Part shown: in pieces, positions 43,231 to 55,200 of the stretch
How positions within the stretch are numbered: position 1 is the stretch's first letter
Layout of the letters: the number at the start of each line of letters is the position of its first letter
Source: Rhea pennata
Taxonomy: Eukaryota > Chordata > Aves > Rheiformes > Rheidae
DNA length: 64,000 nt
Reading direction: 5' to 3'
Assembly: GCF_028389875.1 (NCBI RefSeq)
Contig: NC_084665.1
Span: 121,662,602-121,726,601, forward strand
The notes under the pieces: model-generated
Told to the model about the DNA's origin: nothing
The model's database searches: none
What the model saw: only the letters and a program-made list of their open reading frames with translations
Program-made: the position numbers and the translations under genes

Positions 43231-46200
43231 GTAAGTGCTACTCTCCTGCCCTCCCTGACCACCTTTTTCTCTTTCTTTCCTATTGCTGTTTGTGTGTCTT
43301 GTCATGACTTTTTAAACTTGTATATCTTTGAAACAGGTAAACTTTCAGCACTGTGAAGAATTTAACTGTTTTAGGGATCCTATTGGAGATGAGATTTGAA
43401 TGAAATATCCAAAATTACAAGTTGAAATAGAACTAGTGAAGTGTTAATGAAAGAACTGATTTCAAGCTAGCATGTCGTCTGTTCACTGGTTCCTCACTGC
43501 TTAAATAATATAGTTACAATAGCAAATAGATTTGCTAAAGCAAACATTGCTGTTATCCTCTAAAACTGAGTTATTCTATGATCAAACAGGGAAGGACATC
43601 TGTAATTAAAGAAAAAAGGATTCTTTGTTTGCTTTAGGCACCTGCTCCACATAAGCTGAAGTTTTGAAGAGGCAGATTGTTGTGCTTAAAGATTTTTTGC
43701 ATACCTCAAATGTTTTGTAGATGCGAGAAGCTACAGAAACATTTTTACTTAAAATAGAAAGGCAGGCTTATAAATTGCTAGCCCACTGTGGGCCTCCACA
43801 GGAGCTGACAGGTTTTCAGTTATGTTTTTGGGGTGTAGTATAGTTAATGCTTAGGTTAATGCTTCAAGTTTCTTTTGTTCTATTAGAAAATTAAAATGAG
43901 TACAGCATACTGTGGAAACTTATTTCATGATGTCATTGGGATTTTATTTTGTTTGAATATGTTGATCTGTACAGTTTCTTACTGTTACATAGAGGGAGTG
44001 CTAACAATAATTCCTTTTTATGCAAACAGGTCTAATTACCATTCAAGCAGGCATTGTTCTTCTCAAATTTAATGCAGAGTTTTATGTAAAACTGTTTTTC
44101 TTCAAGAGCTAGAATTTTTTGAGTTGTTTAAAACAATTTTCTGAATTCATTACAGAAATAACTCCTGCAATATTTATCAAAAGCTGCATAATCCTCTTAC
44201 TATGCAAAGAACATAAACTGAAAGACAGTTGTTCATTCAAGTTACATATTTCTGTTTTGGTTGGTGAAAAGGTAACAAGTTGCAGTCACATACCCAATGT
44301 TCCATAAAATACATGGATGATGCATCTTTTTTAATACTCTGCCAGTCTCCAAGATATTGAAATCTTCTATTGTGTTTCTTCAATATGCTCAAGTGGTGTT
44401 GAGCCACTCTTTCTCAGGTCTCTCCAATATACTTTCAAAGACAGTAGGGGTGGTTCCTTGATGGTGTTGGGAATGGGAGGGCTTGGATGGGGGAGAGGTA
44501 AATGCTGGGGCAATATTCTTGTGTGGGGGTTTTAAAAATTGTGGTAAAGGAAGTCAGCCAATGTGTCATGAAAATGCTTTAAGGAAAGGTTTTCAGTAGT
44601 GTTTAATTAAATCTTTCATGTTTTGAATTCGAAATAAAAGTTGTCCAACTTTCATTCCTTGCTCTGCCAGATGTAGAAGCTTCTGCGTGACCTTTTCTGT
44701 TGTCATTCTTTATATTGTACTTCTAAAGCACAAATAATATACATCTGTTAGAGGTTCATAAGCCTTTATATGAAAAGGCACAGTGCAAAGCTGTACTGGT
44801 GTTTGGTAACAACCAGGTAAGTTGGGTGCAGGGGAACAAGCCCTTTGTACCTGTTGGTATCGAATTTCTAGGTTAACTGCTGCTGTTTTCTAATGTATTT
44901 TCTGAGACATCAAACTCATTTTTACTTAGGTATTTGTTTTGCAGGATGTGTAAATCTGGAACTGATGATCAGATTCTGAATGGTACAGAACAAAACTGTG
45001 ACTATTTTGTAGATAACCTTTTTGAAGAAGCTCAGAAGGTTGGTGCTATATGTATGCCTCCAGCTACAGTTGAGAATCAGGTAGGAAATGAAGAAGAAAC
45101 TTGCATTTAACATGATAGCACTGCTGGCAGTACTGTGGAAAACAAATTAATAATTCCATCAGTCTTATCCAGTCCACTCAGAAGTCAAACAGCAGTATGA
45201 AAAGTCTGTATACTGTATAATCTATATTATTTATATTGGTTTTGGCTCCTGCACTTCTGCTTTATTGGTAAAGAGAATGGCTTGATCATGGGGTGCAAGA
45301 ATATTTGAAGTAACCACAAAAGAAATTGTCACATGGAATTCTCTGTTTAAAGTTGTTTAAACAGGTGCAACCTTTTAGGACATAGCCCATATTTTTCCCT
45401 TCATTTGTATAGTTGTGATAATGGGATGTTTATCATGGCTCTGTATCTCAGTAAATCTATCATTTTCTGTTCCTATTTCTCTATGGCTCTCCAGAGGCTG
45501 CGAAGGGCCTGGAGAAAAGGCTATGTAGAACAAAAATGTCAAGGAGAAATTTGGAGTAGATACTGAAAACTGTGTTCATAGATCCCTGACTGAGCAGGGG
45601 AGAAAAGAAGAGTGGGCAGAAACATCTTAAATCACTATTCTAAAACAGTGTTCCATGGCAGTGCTTGAGTCAATGCCAAAATGGGAGGCTGACATGGAAT
45701 AATTAGTGCCTGGTAAACTCCCGTACTGGTTTGCTATAGAGGCACCTCACAAGGAGAACTCCCTTCCATCTGAACTGGTGCCTTGAGACACAACACTTCT
45801 TTAAAGGAGTTCAGTCTTGCTGAGTGTTATATGCTTTTTTTGACAGATTACCCAACCAAGAGAGAAGGATTCTGTTCAGCAGTTTGTACATGCTACGTAT
45901 TTATGTAGCATTCATCTTCTAACAAGTCAAACTGTGCAAAAATGAGCAAAAAAAAAAACCCACTTGTCACATACTACCAAGCCTAATTCGAACTGATTTC
46001 TGGCTGAGGTGAATTCTGCGTTTGTATGTGCTTCATATGCCATACATGTGGCCATGTATCTTTCAAGACAATTTAACCTCAAGAGTCAGACCTGGATGAC
46101 CATCTGCTTTCTTCAAATGACAATGTAGAAATTGGGAAAATCTGACCCCTCTTGTTGAATTTGGAGAGATTTCAGTGAACAGTGTGAAAGCTGCTTTTTA

Positions 46201-49200
46201 AAGTAGCAAATGTTCTTTGGGAAAGATAATGAATTACTGAGAATTTATTTTTTCATCCTCCTAACAACTGAAATTTTTTAATATATCCAAGATTTCCAGG
46301 GTAACATAAAAGTATGACCATCTAAAATTTCTGATAACTGTTCCTGCTTTTTCTGCGTATAAGGCTTCTACGTGAATGCTGTCAATGGACTGTCTTCAGA
46401 ATGTCCTCCTGAATGGTCAGAGCAGGCTCTACTCTAATAAACCCAGCTAGACTATGCTGATAGTTGGTGTTTCAACACCAGATGTATGGGCTCTCAAATC
46501 AGAACTCTTGAAACATTGTAGCAGGTTGGGATCTTCTGCCTTTTCTTTTCCTGTTGGGAGGAAAAAGTGTTCCTGGCCTTGGAAAGCATAGGGATGAAGG
46601 AAGATTTATTTCTAACTCTGACTGACAGAAGATACTTGGGAATGTCACTTAGCCCTTGCAATTGTCCCAGTACCAACAAGCAGAGCAAAACAGGTTATAA
46701 GTGAGTGTTCTGTCAGTATTTTCAGCCCATGCCGTGGATGGATTTGAAAATAGAGGGGACTGTTGGTATAACAAGCTGTTCTTACATCAGTGATATAATG
46801 AGAATTGTTCTTATTTTACAGGTTGATATAATTATTAAACTTTGGAAAAACGGATTTACAGTAAATGACGGTGAACTCAGGAGCTACACTGAAGTTGCAA
46901 ACCAGCAGTTCTTGGACTCTGTTAAAAAAGGGTACATGAGCTTTGTGTATTGAGTCAGTCTATCTTAATAGGCTTTGGATAGCACTTTGCTCATACTTTA
47001 AAGATAGGTGAATTCTGACAGCTACTTGGCATTGCACTATGGTAGCACTGCAGGAGTGTAGGCCATTGCCTCTCTAAATTCCTGCAGTGCTAATGGCTGT
47101 TTTAGTATCAACAGGTTTAGTAGCTTTCCATTGCAGCAGTGGTACACTTGCTGATGAAACAGATAAAAGCAAGTGTTGGTAGGAGGCACAGCAGGTGCAG
47201 TATGAAATACAGAATAAATCAGAGTGCCTAATAATAGCTACCGCTCAAATGATACTTTGACTAACGAACTCGATCCGCAAGTGGTTGAGCGTTTCTGTTC
47301 TTAGGGCCTTTGTGTGTTTTCTTGATATCGATGAAAAGCCTCCATTAAATGGGCACAGATGCTGCATGTTACAGAAGTTCTGATCAGCCTTCAGTTTCTT
47401 TTTCTAGTACAAACTTGCAATTTCCATCACTTATGTGTATATTGCAATCTTTCCTTAATCCTGCTGCTGACAATTAGCATGCTACTGTAATCTCTAGTAT
47501 TTGGTGCAGTGTTACTTTAAAATAGCAGGTTGAATGTGGAAACTAGTATGTTTTTGAGCTTTTAATTTGTGGTGTTATCTTGCCCCATACAAGTGGACTT
47601 TTACAGAGAATATAATTTGGTAATTCCTTTACATTTATGTGAAGCAATTAAGCCCTGTATTTTTAGTCTTTTTCAATACTTTACTAGCCCTTCAAATATG
47701 CTATTTTTGCTCTATATTTTCCTCTATGGGTGTCACATATGTTGGTTGTGCTAGCAATTAACTGCTTTGTTTAAAGTCCTCTACTTTCTTTGTTTGCATG
47801 AATCAAAGACAAGTTTGCCACCTTCCTTCCACTGTTTGCTTGTGGAGATGCTAAGTAATTACAGGATGGTTCCTGAATAACTGTTGATGGTGGAGAAGCA
47901 GCCAGTACATTCCATGTACCAGCTAAGTACCATCACCCAAAAATATGGTAACTACATCAGAGCTCCTAAGTGAAGACACTGCTGTGTTCTGCTTAATACA
48001 AGTAACATGTCACCAAGGTGATACTATTTCCTTGAATAGTGTAGCTATTAGTGATGATCTAATTTTTGGAAACCTGAAATTCATGTTCATTTGTAATTAA
48101 ACACACATGTTTCTAAACCAGCCTTTCTCTGTAAAAGTCAAGTGTGTTTTATTTTACTATGGCAATTAAAAATGAACCTACTGCAGCTATGTATGGTAAT
48201 ACTAAACTTTTTGCACACTGTGTGTGTGGGGTTTCTTGGTGTGATAACTGCTGAGTAAATTCAAACATCATTCAGCAATTGTTATGCTCTCTCTGTTTTT
48301 TATTATTCTCTTTCTAGTTACTGTGCAGTTCAGGAGTGTAAAGTTGTTTGTATGATATGCACTTACTTAGTATAGCTCTTAGTATACTTAAGAGTTTTTA
48401 AAAACACATAATCATTATGAAGATAAGCATAAATCAGATATTAATCATTTATCTATTTTGTGTACTGAAAACTATATCATAATTCTTTGTTATATACATT
48501 TTTTCCTTAAGGGAACTGCCTTTTGAGCTACAAAAAATATTTGATAAGGAGGAGGTAGATGTGAAAGTGGAAGATAAGAAAGATGAGGTGTATTTATCAT
48601 CAAAAAAGCCAATGTTTCATCCCTTTTCTGGACATGGTTACAGATTAGGAAGGTGAGTAGTTTGATATGATCAGTGATTGAGGACTTGAAGCAAACTGTA
48701 TCTACAGTAAAGGATCATACGATAATTCAGATTGGAAGGGACCTCAGGGGATCTCCAGCCAACCTCCTGCTCAAAGTAAGGTTGGCTGTGGATGGGGTCA
48801 GCTGAGGTTGTTCAGGGTTTTATCCAGTTAGGTCTTGAAAACCTCTGAGGACAGTGACTGCACAATCTCTCTGGGCAACCTGCTCCAGTGAAGGACTGTC
48901 CTCACGGAGGAAGAAAATTTTCTTTATATCCAGTCTGAAGTTCCCTTGTTTCACTTTGTCTGTTGTCTCTTGTGGCTCTGTCCTCATGATGACCTCCTTG
49001 TGGATACAGATGGGCTGCTGTTAGGTGGCCCAAAGCAGTCTTACCCCCCAAGCTGAGCAAGCCCATCTTGCCCAGTTTCTCTTCACAGGGCGAGTGCTCC
49101 AGCCCTAACTATCTTAGTGACCCTCTGCTGAACCCACTCCAGTTTATCTGTCTGTATTTATTTGGGACAAAATTGCAATGCCTTATCTAGATGTGGTGAA

Positions 49201-52200
49201 ATTGGGGCTGAATAGAGGAGGCTGTTGGTTCTCAAAATCCTCTGCCTGTGCTTCTGGCCAGCTACTAAGGTCAATGCTAAAACTGAACTTTATTTATTAA
49301 CAGACAGCACTGTGTTTTGGAAGACTTGTAGAGGAGTAAGCCAAGAGTTTGCATGTCAATCCCTGTGATGTTGCTTACTCCGGCCAAGTAATCTTCATGT
49401 ATCTCTGTCATGCAAGATTTGCATGCTTTTAAAACCAGACTTCAGTTTAGGGAGCAGACCGTGCTCAGTTAGTGACAGTTGGTCCAGGAAACCTTCAGAT
49501 ATGGGACTGCCTTGTGGCCCTCCAGACTGGGCCTAGTCGACACTGGTGAAACCGCAAGTGAATAGTTTGTTTTGAGTAAGGGCTTGCTGCTAAGACCCAG
49601 TGCTATTGGGAAAGAAAGCATGACTGGGATAGGAAAAGACAAGGAGGGGAAAGATAATAATGTGCAGAACAAGAGGCTCATATGGCAAAGGGTGAGTGGT
49701 TTCAGGCTGCTTTAGAAAAAAGCAGTATCTGTTTCATCAGAAAGTAGTGTTGCACAGTCCATTCACAGAGTCACACAGAATCACAGTGTGGTTGAGGTTC
49801 GAAGGGGCCTCTAGAGATCTAGGCCAACCCCCCTGCTCAAGCAGGGTCACGTAGAGCATGGTAGACAGGATCACATCCAGGCAGTTTTTGAGTATCTCCA
49901 GAGAAGGAGACTCCACAACCTCTCTGGGCAACCTGTGCCAGTGCTCTGTCACCCTCAAAGGAAAGAACTTCTTCCTCATGTTCAGGAATGTTTCAGTTTG
50001 TGCCCCTGGCCTCTTGTGCTGTTGCTGGGCACTACTGAAAAGAGTCCAGCCCCGTCCTCTTGACACCACCCTTAAGGTATTTGTAGACATTGATAAGATT
50101 CCCCCCTCAGTCTTCTCTTCCCCAGGCTGAAGAGGCCCAGCTCTTGCAGCTGTTCCTCCTAGCGGAGATGCTCCAGCCCTCTGATCATCTTCGTAGCCCT
50201 ATGCTGGACTCTCTGCAGTAACTCCACGTCTCTCTTGTCCTGGGGAGCCCAGAACTGGACATAGTACTCCAGATGAGGCCTCCCCAGGGCTGAGTAGAGG
50301 GGCAGGATCATCTCCCTCCACCTGCTGGCAACCCTCTTCCTAATGCACCCCGGGAGACCGTTGACCTTCTTGGCCACAAGAGCACACCTGCTGGCTCATG
50401 GTCAATCTGTCATCCACCAGCACTCCCAGGTCCTTCTCTGCAGAGCTGCTCTCCAGAAGGTCAGACCTCAGCTTGTACTGGTGCATGGGGTTATTCCTCC
50501 CTAGGTGCAGGACACTGCACTTGCCCTTGTTGAACCTCAGGAGGTTCCTCTCTGCCCAACTCCCCAGCCTCTCCAGGTCTCTCTGAATGGCAGCGCAGCC
50601 TTCAGGTGTGTCAGCCACTCCTCCCAGCTTGGTGTCATCTGCCAACTTGCTGAGGAGGCACTCTGTCCCCTCATCCAGGTCATTGATGAAGAAGTTGAAC
50701 AATATGGGACCCAGTGCTGAGTCCTGGGGAACTCTACTAGCTACAGGGCCCCAACTAGACTCCACATGGCTGATGTCAACCCTCTGAGCTCTCCCATTCA
50801 GCCAGTTCTCAATCCACCTCACTGTCCACTCATCTAACCCACACTTCCTGAGCTTCTCTAGGAGGATGTTATGGGAGACAGGGTCAAAAGCCTTGCCGAA
50901 GTCAAGGTACACAACGTCCACTACTATATGCCTGGGTAGGTAAGGTCATAGAGAAAAGCTTCCGGTGAGATGAGATGTTGCAAATTTTGCTTTTGATAGC
51001 AGCAAAATTCTGGGAAAACAAGGGTCAAAAATTTAGTATTATTTCATCTACAAGTAGATGGGCATATAGCAAAAGCAAAAAGATGTATAAATGTGCTGGG
51101 TTTCTGCTGCTGACTTCAGTACTAAGTGGCAGGTTCTTCAGTTGTTTGTCTTGCTCTGTCATGCCTACAGCAAGTAATGATCTTGCTTCCCAGTAGGCAA
51201 GATAGATTCTGGAAACACGCTATTCCATGAATTTCAGTTGACTTATTTTGTACACTGAGTTGTCTTACAACTTGCTCAGTGTATTTGTTCATTGTAGACA
51301 GGATTAAAAGGTTCTTCTCTTTTTTTCTTCCCCCTCCTCCTATTGCCATTCTATTCTATAATGTTATCGGAACCTTTTTCTTTAAAGACTAGTAAATACT
51401 TTTGCTGATGTGGGAGACATGAGCCAAAAGTGCTGTGACTCCATGAACTGTTGCTTGCTTCCTGATGTTAATAAATGTCCATTACATGCAAATGCTACTC
51501 TTTCAGCAGAAAAGCTTTGTAGGGAAACAGTAATCCTGACTAGTTATAACAAATTTTCAACTGTAAAACTGTGTTTGCACATTTGCATTTTTGTGCTTCA
51601 TTTTACGACCGAGACAAAATTCTATTTATCAGATAAACTTCTTTTTTAAATAGTCCTTATAGATTTCCTGCCAGTGTTTCTAGATCGTTGGATTATGGGA
51701 GTGGATGAACTTTGTAGTCCTTATATCGGTCAGTCTGTTGACTGGCTCGTTGTAAGTTCTATTTGAGGAAAGGTAGAGGAAGCTATACATTTTTAAGTCT
51801 ACCTCAGAAGCATGTTAATCAACATATTGACTGAAAGCCCTTGTAGCATAGCGGGCTTGCTCCATAACCTCACTAGGGTAAAACAAGCGTCAAGCTTCTT
51901 AACTGTTGGTCTGGTAAGGCACAATACTCCTGGGCTTTTCTTTTCTGCAAATTGACTGGTGATTCCTACATCTCTTCAATCTTTAGTTTATAAGATTATC
52001 AAAAGAAGATGCAAAAGGTATAAGTGAGCTCTTTAAAGGGATGGTGCTACTTTGAAGTCAGGATATTAAGAAACTTATGTTCTTGGTTTTTGGCTTTAGT
52101 CAGAGCTCCCACCACTAGATAGATTTATCTGTCAGTTCTAAAAGAGCAAAGCTATTAAGTGTAGAAACACCTTAAACTTTGGTGAATATAGTTCTTCTAA

Positions 52201-55200
52201 CTTTTCCTTGCAACTTAGCTTAACTTGTTGGCTTCCGTTTTATTCCGCATATACTTAGTATTAAAAGGAACGTCTCAGGCACCTAGTAAAAATTCCTGAG
52301 ATATGAACATGAAAGAGGAGATTTTGTCTGAGAATTACACAAAAATTCGTATCTACTTGAAACAGTTGTCTGAACTGTCACTGTGGCTGATTGGGGCTAA
52401 AGTGTAATTCAGCCCAGCCTAAAGTAGATACCTGGTGGCTGCGCAGTCGACTGGCTTTCCAGTCTTGACTGTACTAGAGACAACTAGCTCGCATGTGAAT
52501 GCTTACACTTCAGTGTCTTGTTCTGAAACTGAATCTCGTTGATCAATTGGCCAACTGAAGCTGATCATTTCTAGGCTTAAGAATGACTTGGACATTTTAT
52601 TTCTTTTGCTCTCAACATTTGACATCGTCTTCCTGGTTCTTCTTTCCAAGTCTGGACAACAAGTAGGGAAAATTGGATATAGAGGTTAAACAAAACAGAA
52701 GCAAAGAAGAAATATGGGTGTGAGCTAAGTAGATCAGTAGAGGCAGATGGATAATAAGTTACCTATTGTTGGAGTACTACAATGTTTTACAGATTTGCCT
52801 CTTGGAATCTACTGATTTATGCTTCCTGCTCCCCATTTGATTTCTGTATAATACAAAGCAGTGAATTCTGTACCCCTCTTGTGCTTCCAGTCCCCATCTC
52901 TTATCACTCACTTGGGAAGGAGATTCCTTGGTTCTCATTCTTTTTGCAGTTTCAGTGGAAGAAATTAGAAGTGCCTCTGTTCTTGGCTGACAGAGACCCT
53001 AGAAATTAGGGTGCTTACCTAGACAGTGGATGATTCTGAAATACCTTTTTTTTTTTTTTTTTTAAGTACCTCAACCTGAGAAGGACATAAACCCAAGAGT
53101 CCAACTTTCTTAGGTTTAGTCTTTGACAAAGACCAAATCTTTGTCCAAGTCTTTGCTTTTTTTTTTTTTAATGAAAAAGTGGCTGTGTTTTTTCTGCTTT
53201 ATGATTAAACTAGGAAACCTACAGGAACACAAGGGTATAATGCTGGGGTTTGTTTGTGAAGCAGATGTAATATTTTTAAGAACTGTTATTCAATGGACAT
53301 TTGTTAATGACTCCTCACTCAGGAAACGGCAATGGATAATTTTCGGTGCAAAGAGAAAACTTTCCCTGAAACCACTGTGAAGCACTCATACAGTCAGTGA
53401 CCATGACTGAGCTGAGAGAAGAAATGGCAACTCCTTGCATCACTGCTATTGTTTTGCAAGCAAACATCTGGTTATACTTATGTATGCAGTGGATATGCCC
53501 TTTAGATCAGGCCTTGTTGATAACTTAAATAGTACTTGCCAAACAAGCTCAGTCCTGAAGTGTTAAGCTTTAGACATCTCTTCAGAATCAAAATTTTCAC
53601 CAGTAAATATCCCTAGGTTTCCACTCCCTCACCCCCCCCCCCCCAAAAGACCATGCACTTGAACTGAGGTCCCTGTATTCTATCAAGTCTTTTTGTGGAT
53701 GCTATGGGAGACTCAGCTCTCAGAAGTGTCTTGGAAACCAAAATCCAAGTGCTGTGTACATCAGCCTGCGTTTTCCTATTAAGTCAGATAAATAATAACC
53801 CTAAACTGAAATAGGTGATGCTGGGGTCTAAATCAAGGCTAGCAACATTCAGTTAGATTAAATTACGCTAATGAGTTACAGTGAAAATTAATATTGAGTG
53901 TGCAAATTTGATAAACACTTGAAAGTTTCACCTGTGTGATTTGAGTACAAAAGATGAATGAAGAATTGTCAAACCCTTTCACTTCTTGTGTGTTTGTATT
54001 TAATCCATAGGTATTTTTCCCCCTCACCTTGTAAAAGTATTTTCCATGAACAAACTGAAATTCTTTAGCATGTTGTAGTCTTCAAAAGAAAACATTGACA
54101 TGTAAAAATTATGGTAAAAAATCCAACATCCATGTTAATATTCCTAGACTTGTTTAAAAAAAAAAGATATCAATACACCCTGACTCAGGGTAGAAACCTC
54201 CAGAAACAGAGGTGTGAATGGAGGTTCAAGCTTACAGGTGACCTCAGAAGGCATAACCTTATCTGGCTTTTCTTCTCAGTGCAACTCCAAGGATAATTTC
54301 TAAAGTCAGAGATGATCATCAAGAAGCTGACAACAAAAGACCTCTTCCTTTAGTACCCTTAAATGATTTGGAGCCTATCACTAGCATCCAGATCTGGTTA
54401 GCTGATGGGAAAAGGATTGTTCAGAAATTCAATGTTTCTCACAGGTAAGATTTATTTTAACACTGTCCTATGTATTTGCATCAGAACTATTTATCCTAGG
54501 AGTGTATGCATAATAGGTCTCTAAATTCTGTGAGTAATAATTACCCCCCCCCCCCCATTTCACTTAGAGTTGAACAGCTATTCAATGTTATCTGGAGTAT
54601 TTCCTCTGATTTTTTTTGAAAAACTTATCAATTTTTAGTTGACAAGAGGGGAGTGTAAGAGGAATATGGAGTGACATTAACTAGTTACTACATAACTGTA
54701 GTTAAATATCTGCCCAGGAAATTTTAGGGCTACTTTGGAGCTTACTACAAGTTAAGGTATATATATTACTTATTACTGGAGGAGGCAGTTCAGCAGAATT
54801 CTTACACAGCTTTCAGGATGACAGATATCAAATATCTCACAAAATGACTGCATCTAGAGCAAATCACACACACAAAAAAAAGCAAGCTAGTCATCAAGTG
54901 CAGACTGTGCCACAGATGTTGAGTTAGCAAATTCACTTGTATCCCTTCCAGCGTGCAAAGAGAGCTGGAGGATGTGACTTAATTTGAGCCTTTGAGCCAA
55001 AGGAACCTCCAAGGAGTGACAGAGTCAGTCCATAAAGCCAGAAAGTGTCAGCATAGCATGTGTGCCACAACTTTGAGAAGATGGGATTAACTATTTAAAT
55101 TGTAGAACTACTGTCTTTAAAGACCGTTCTCAAATTTGTAATCTGCTGCCCAGTACTGCACAGTCACATAATACTGAGATAGCATGTTGCCTGTGCTGCT

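Noticed and set aside
49764-50930. CR1 as an active retrotransposon
   Set aside because: It is 5'-truncated, lacks the endonuclease and promoter, and its RT remnant is frameshifted.
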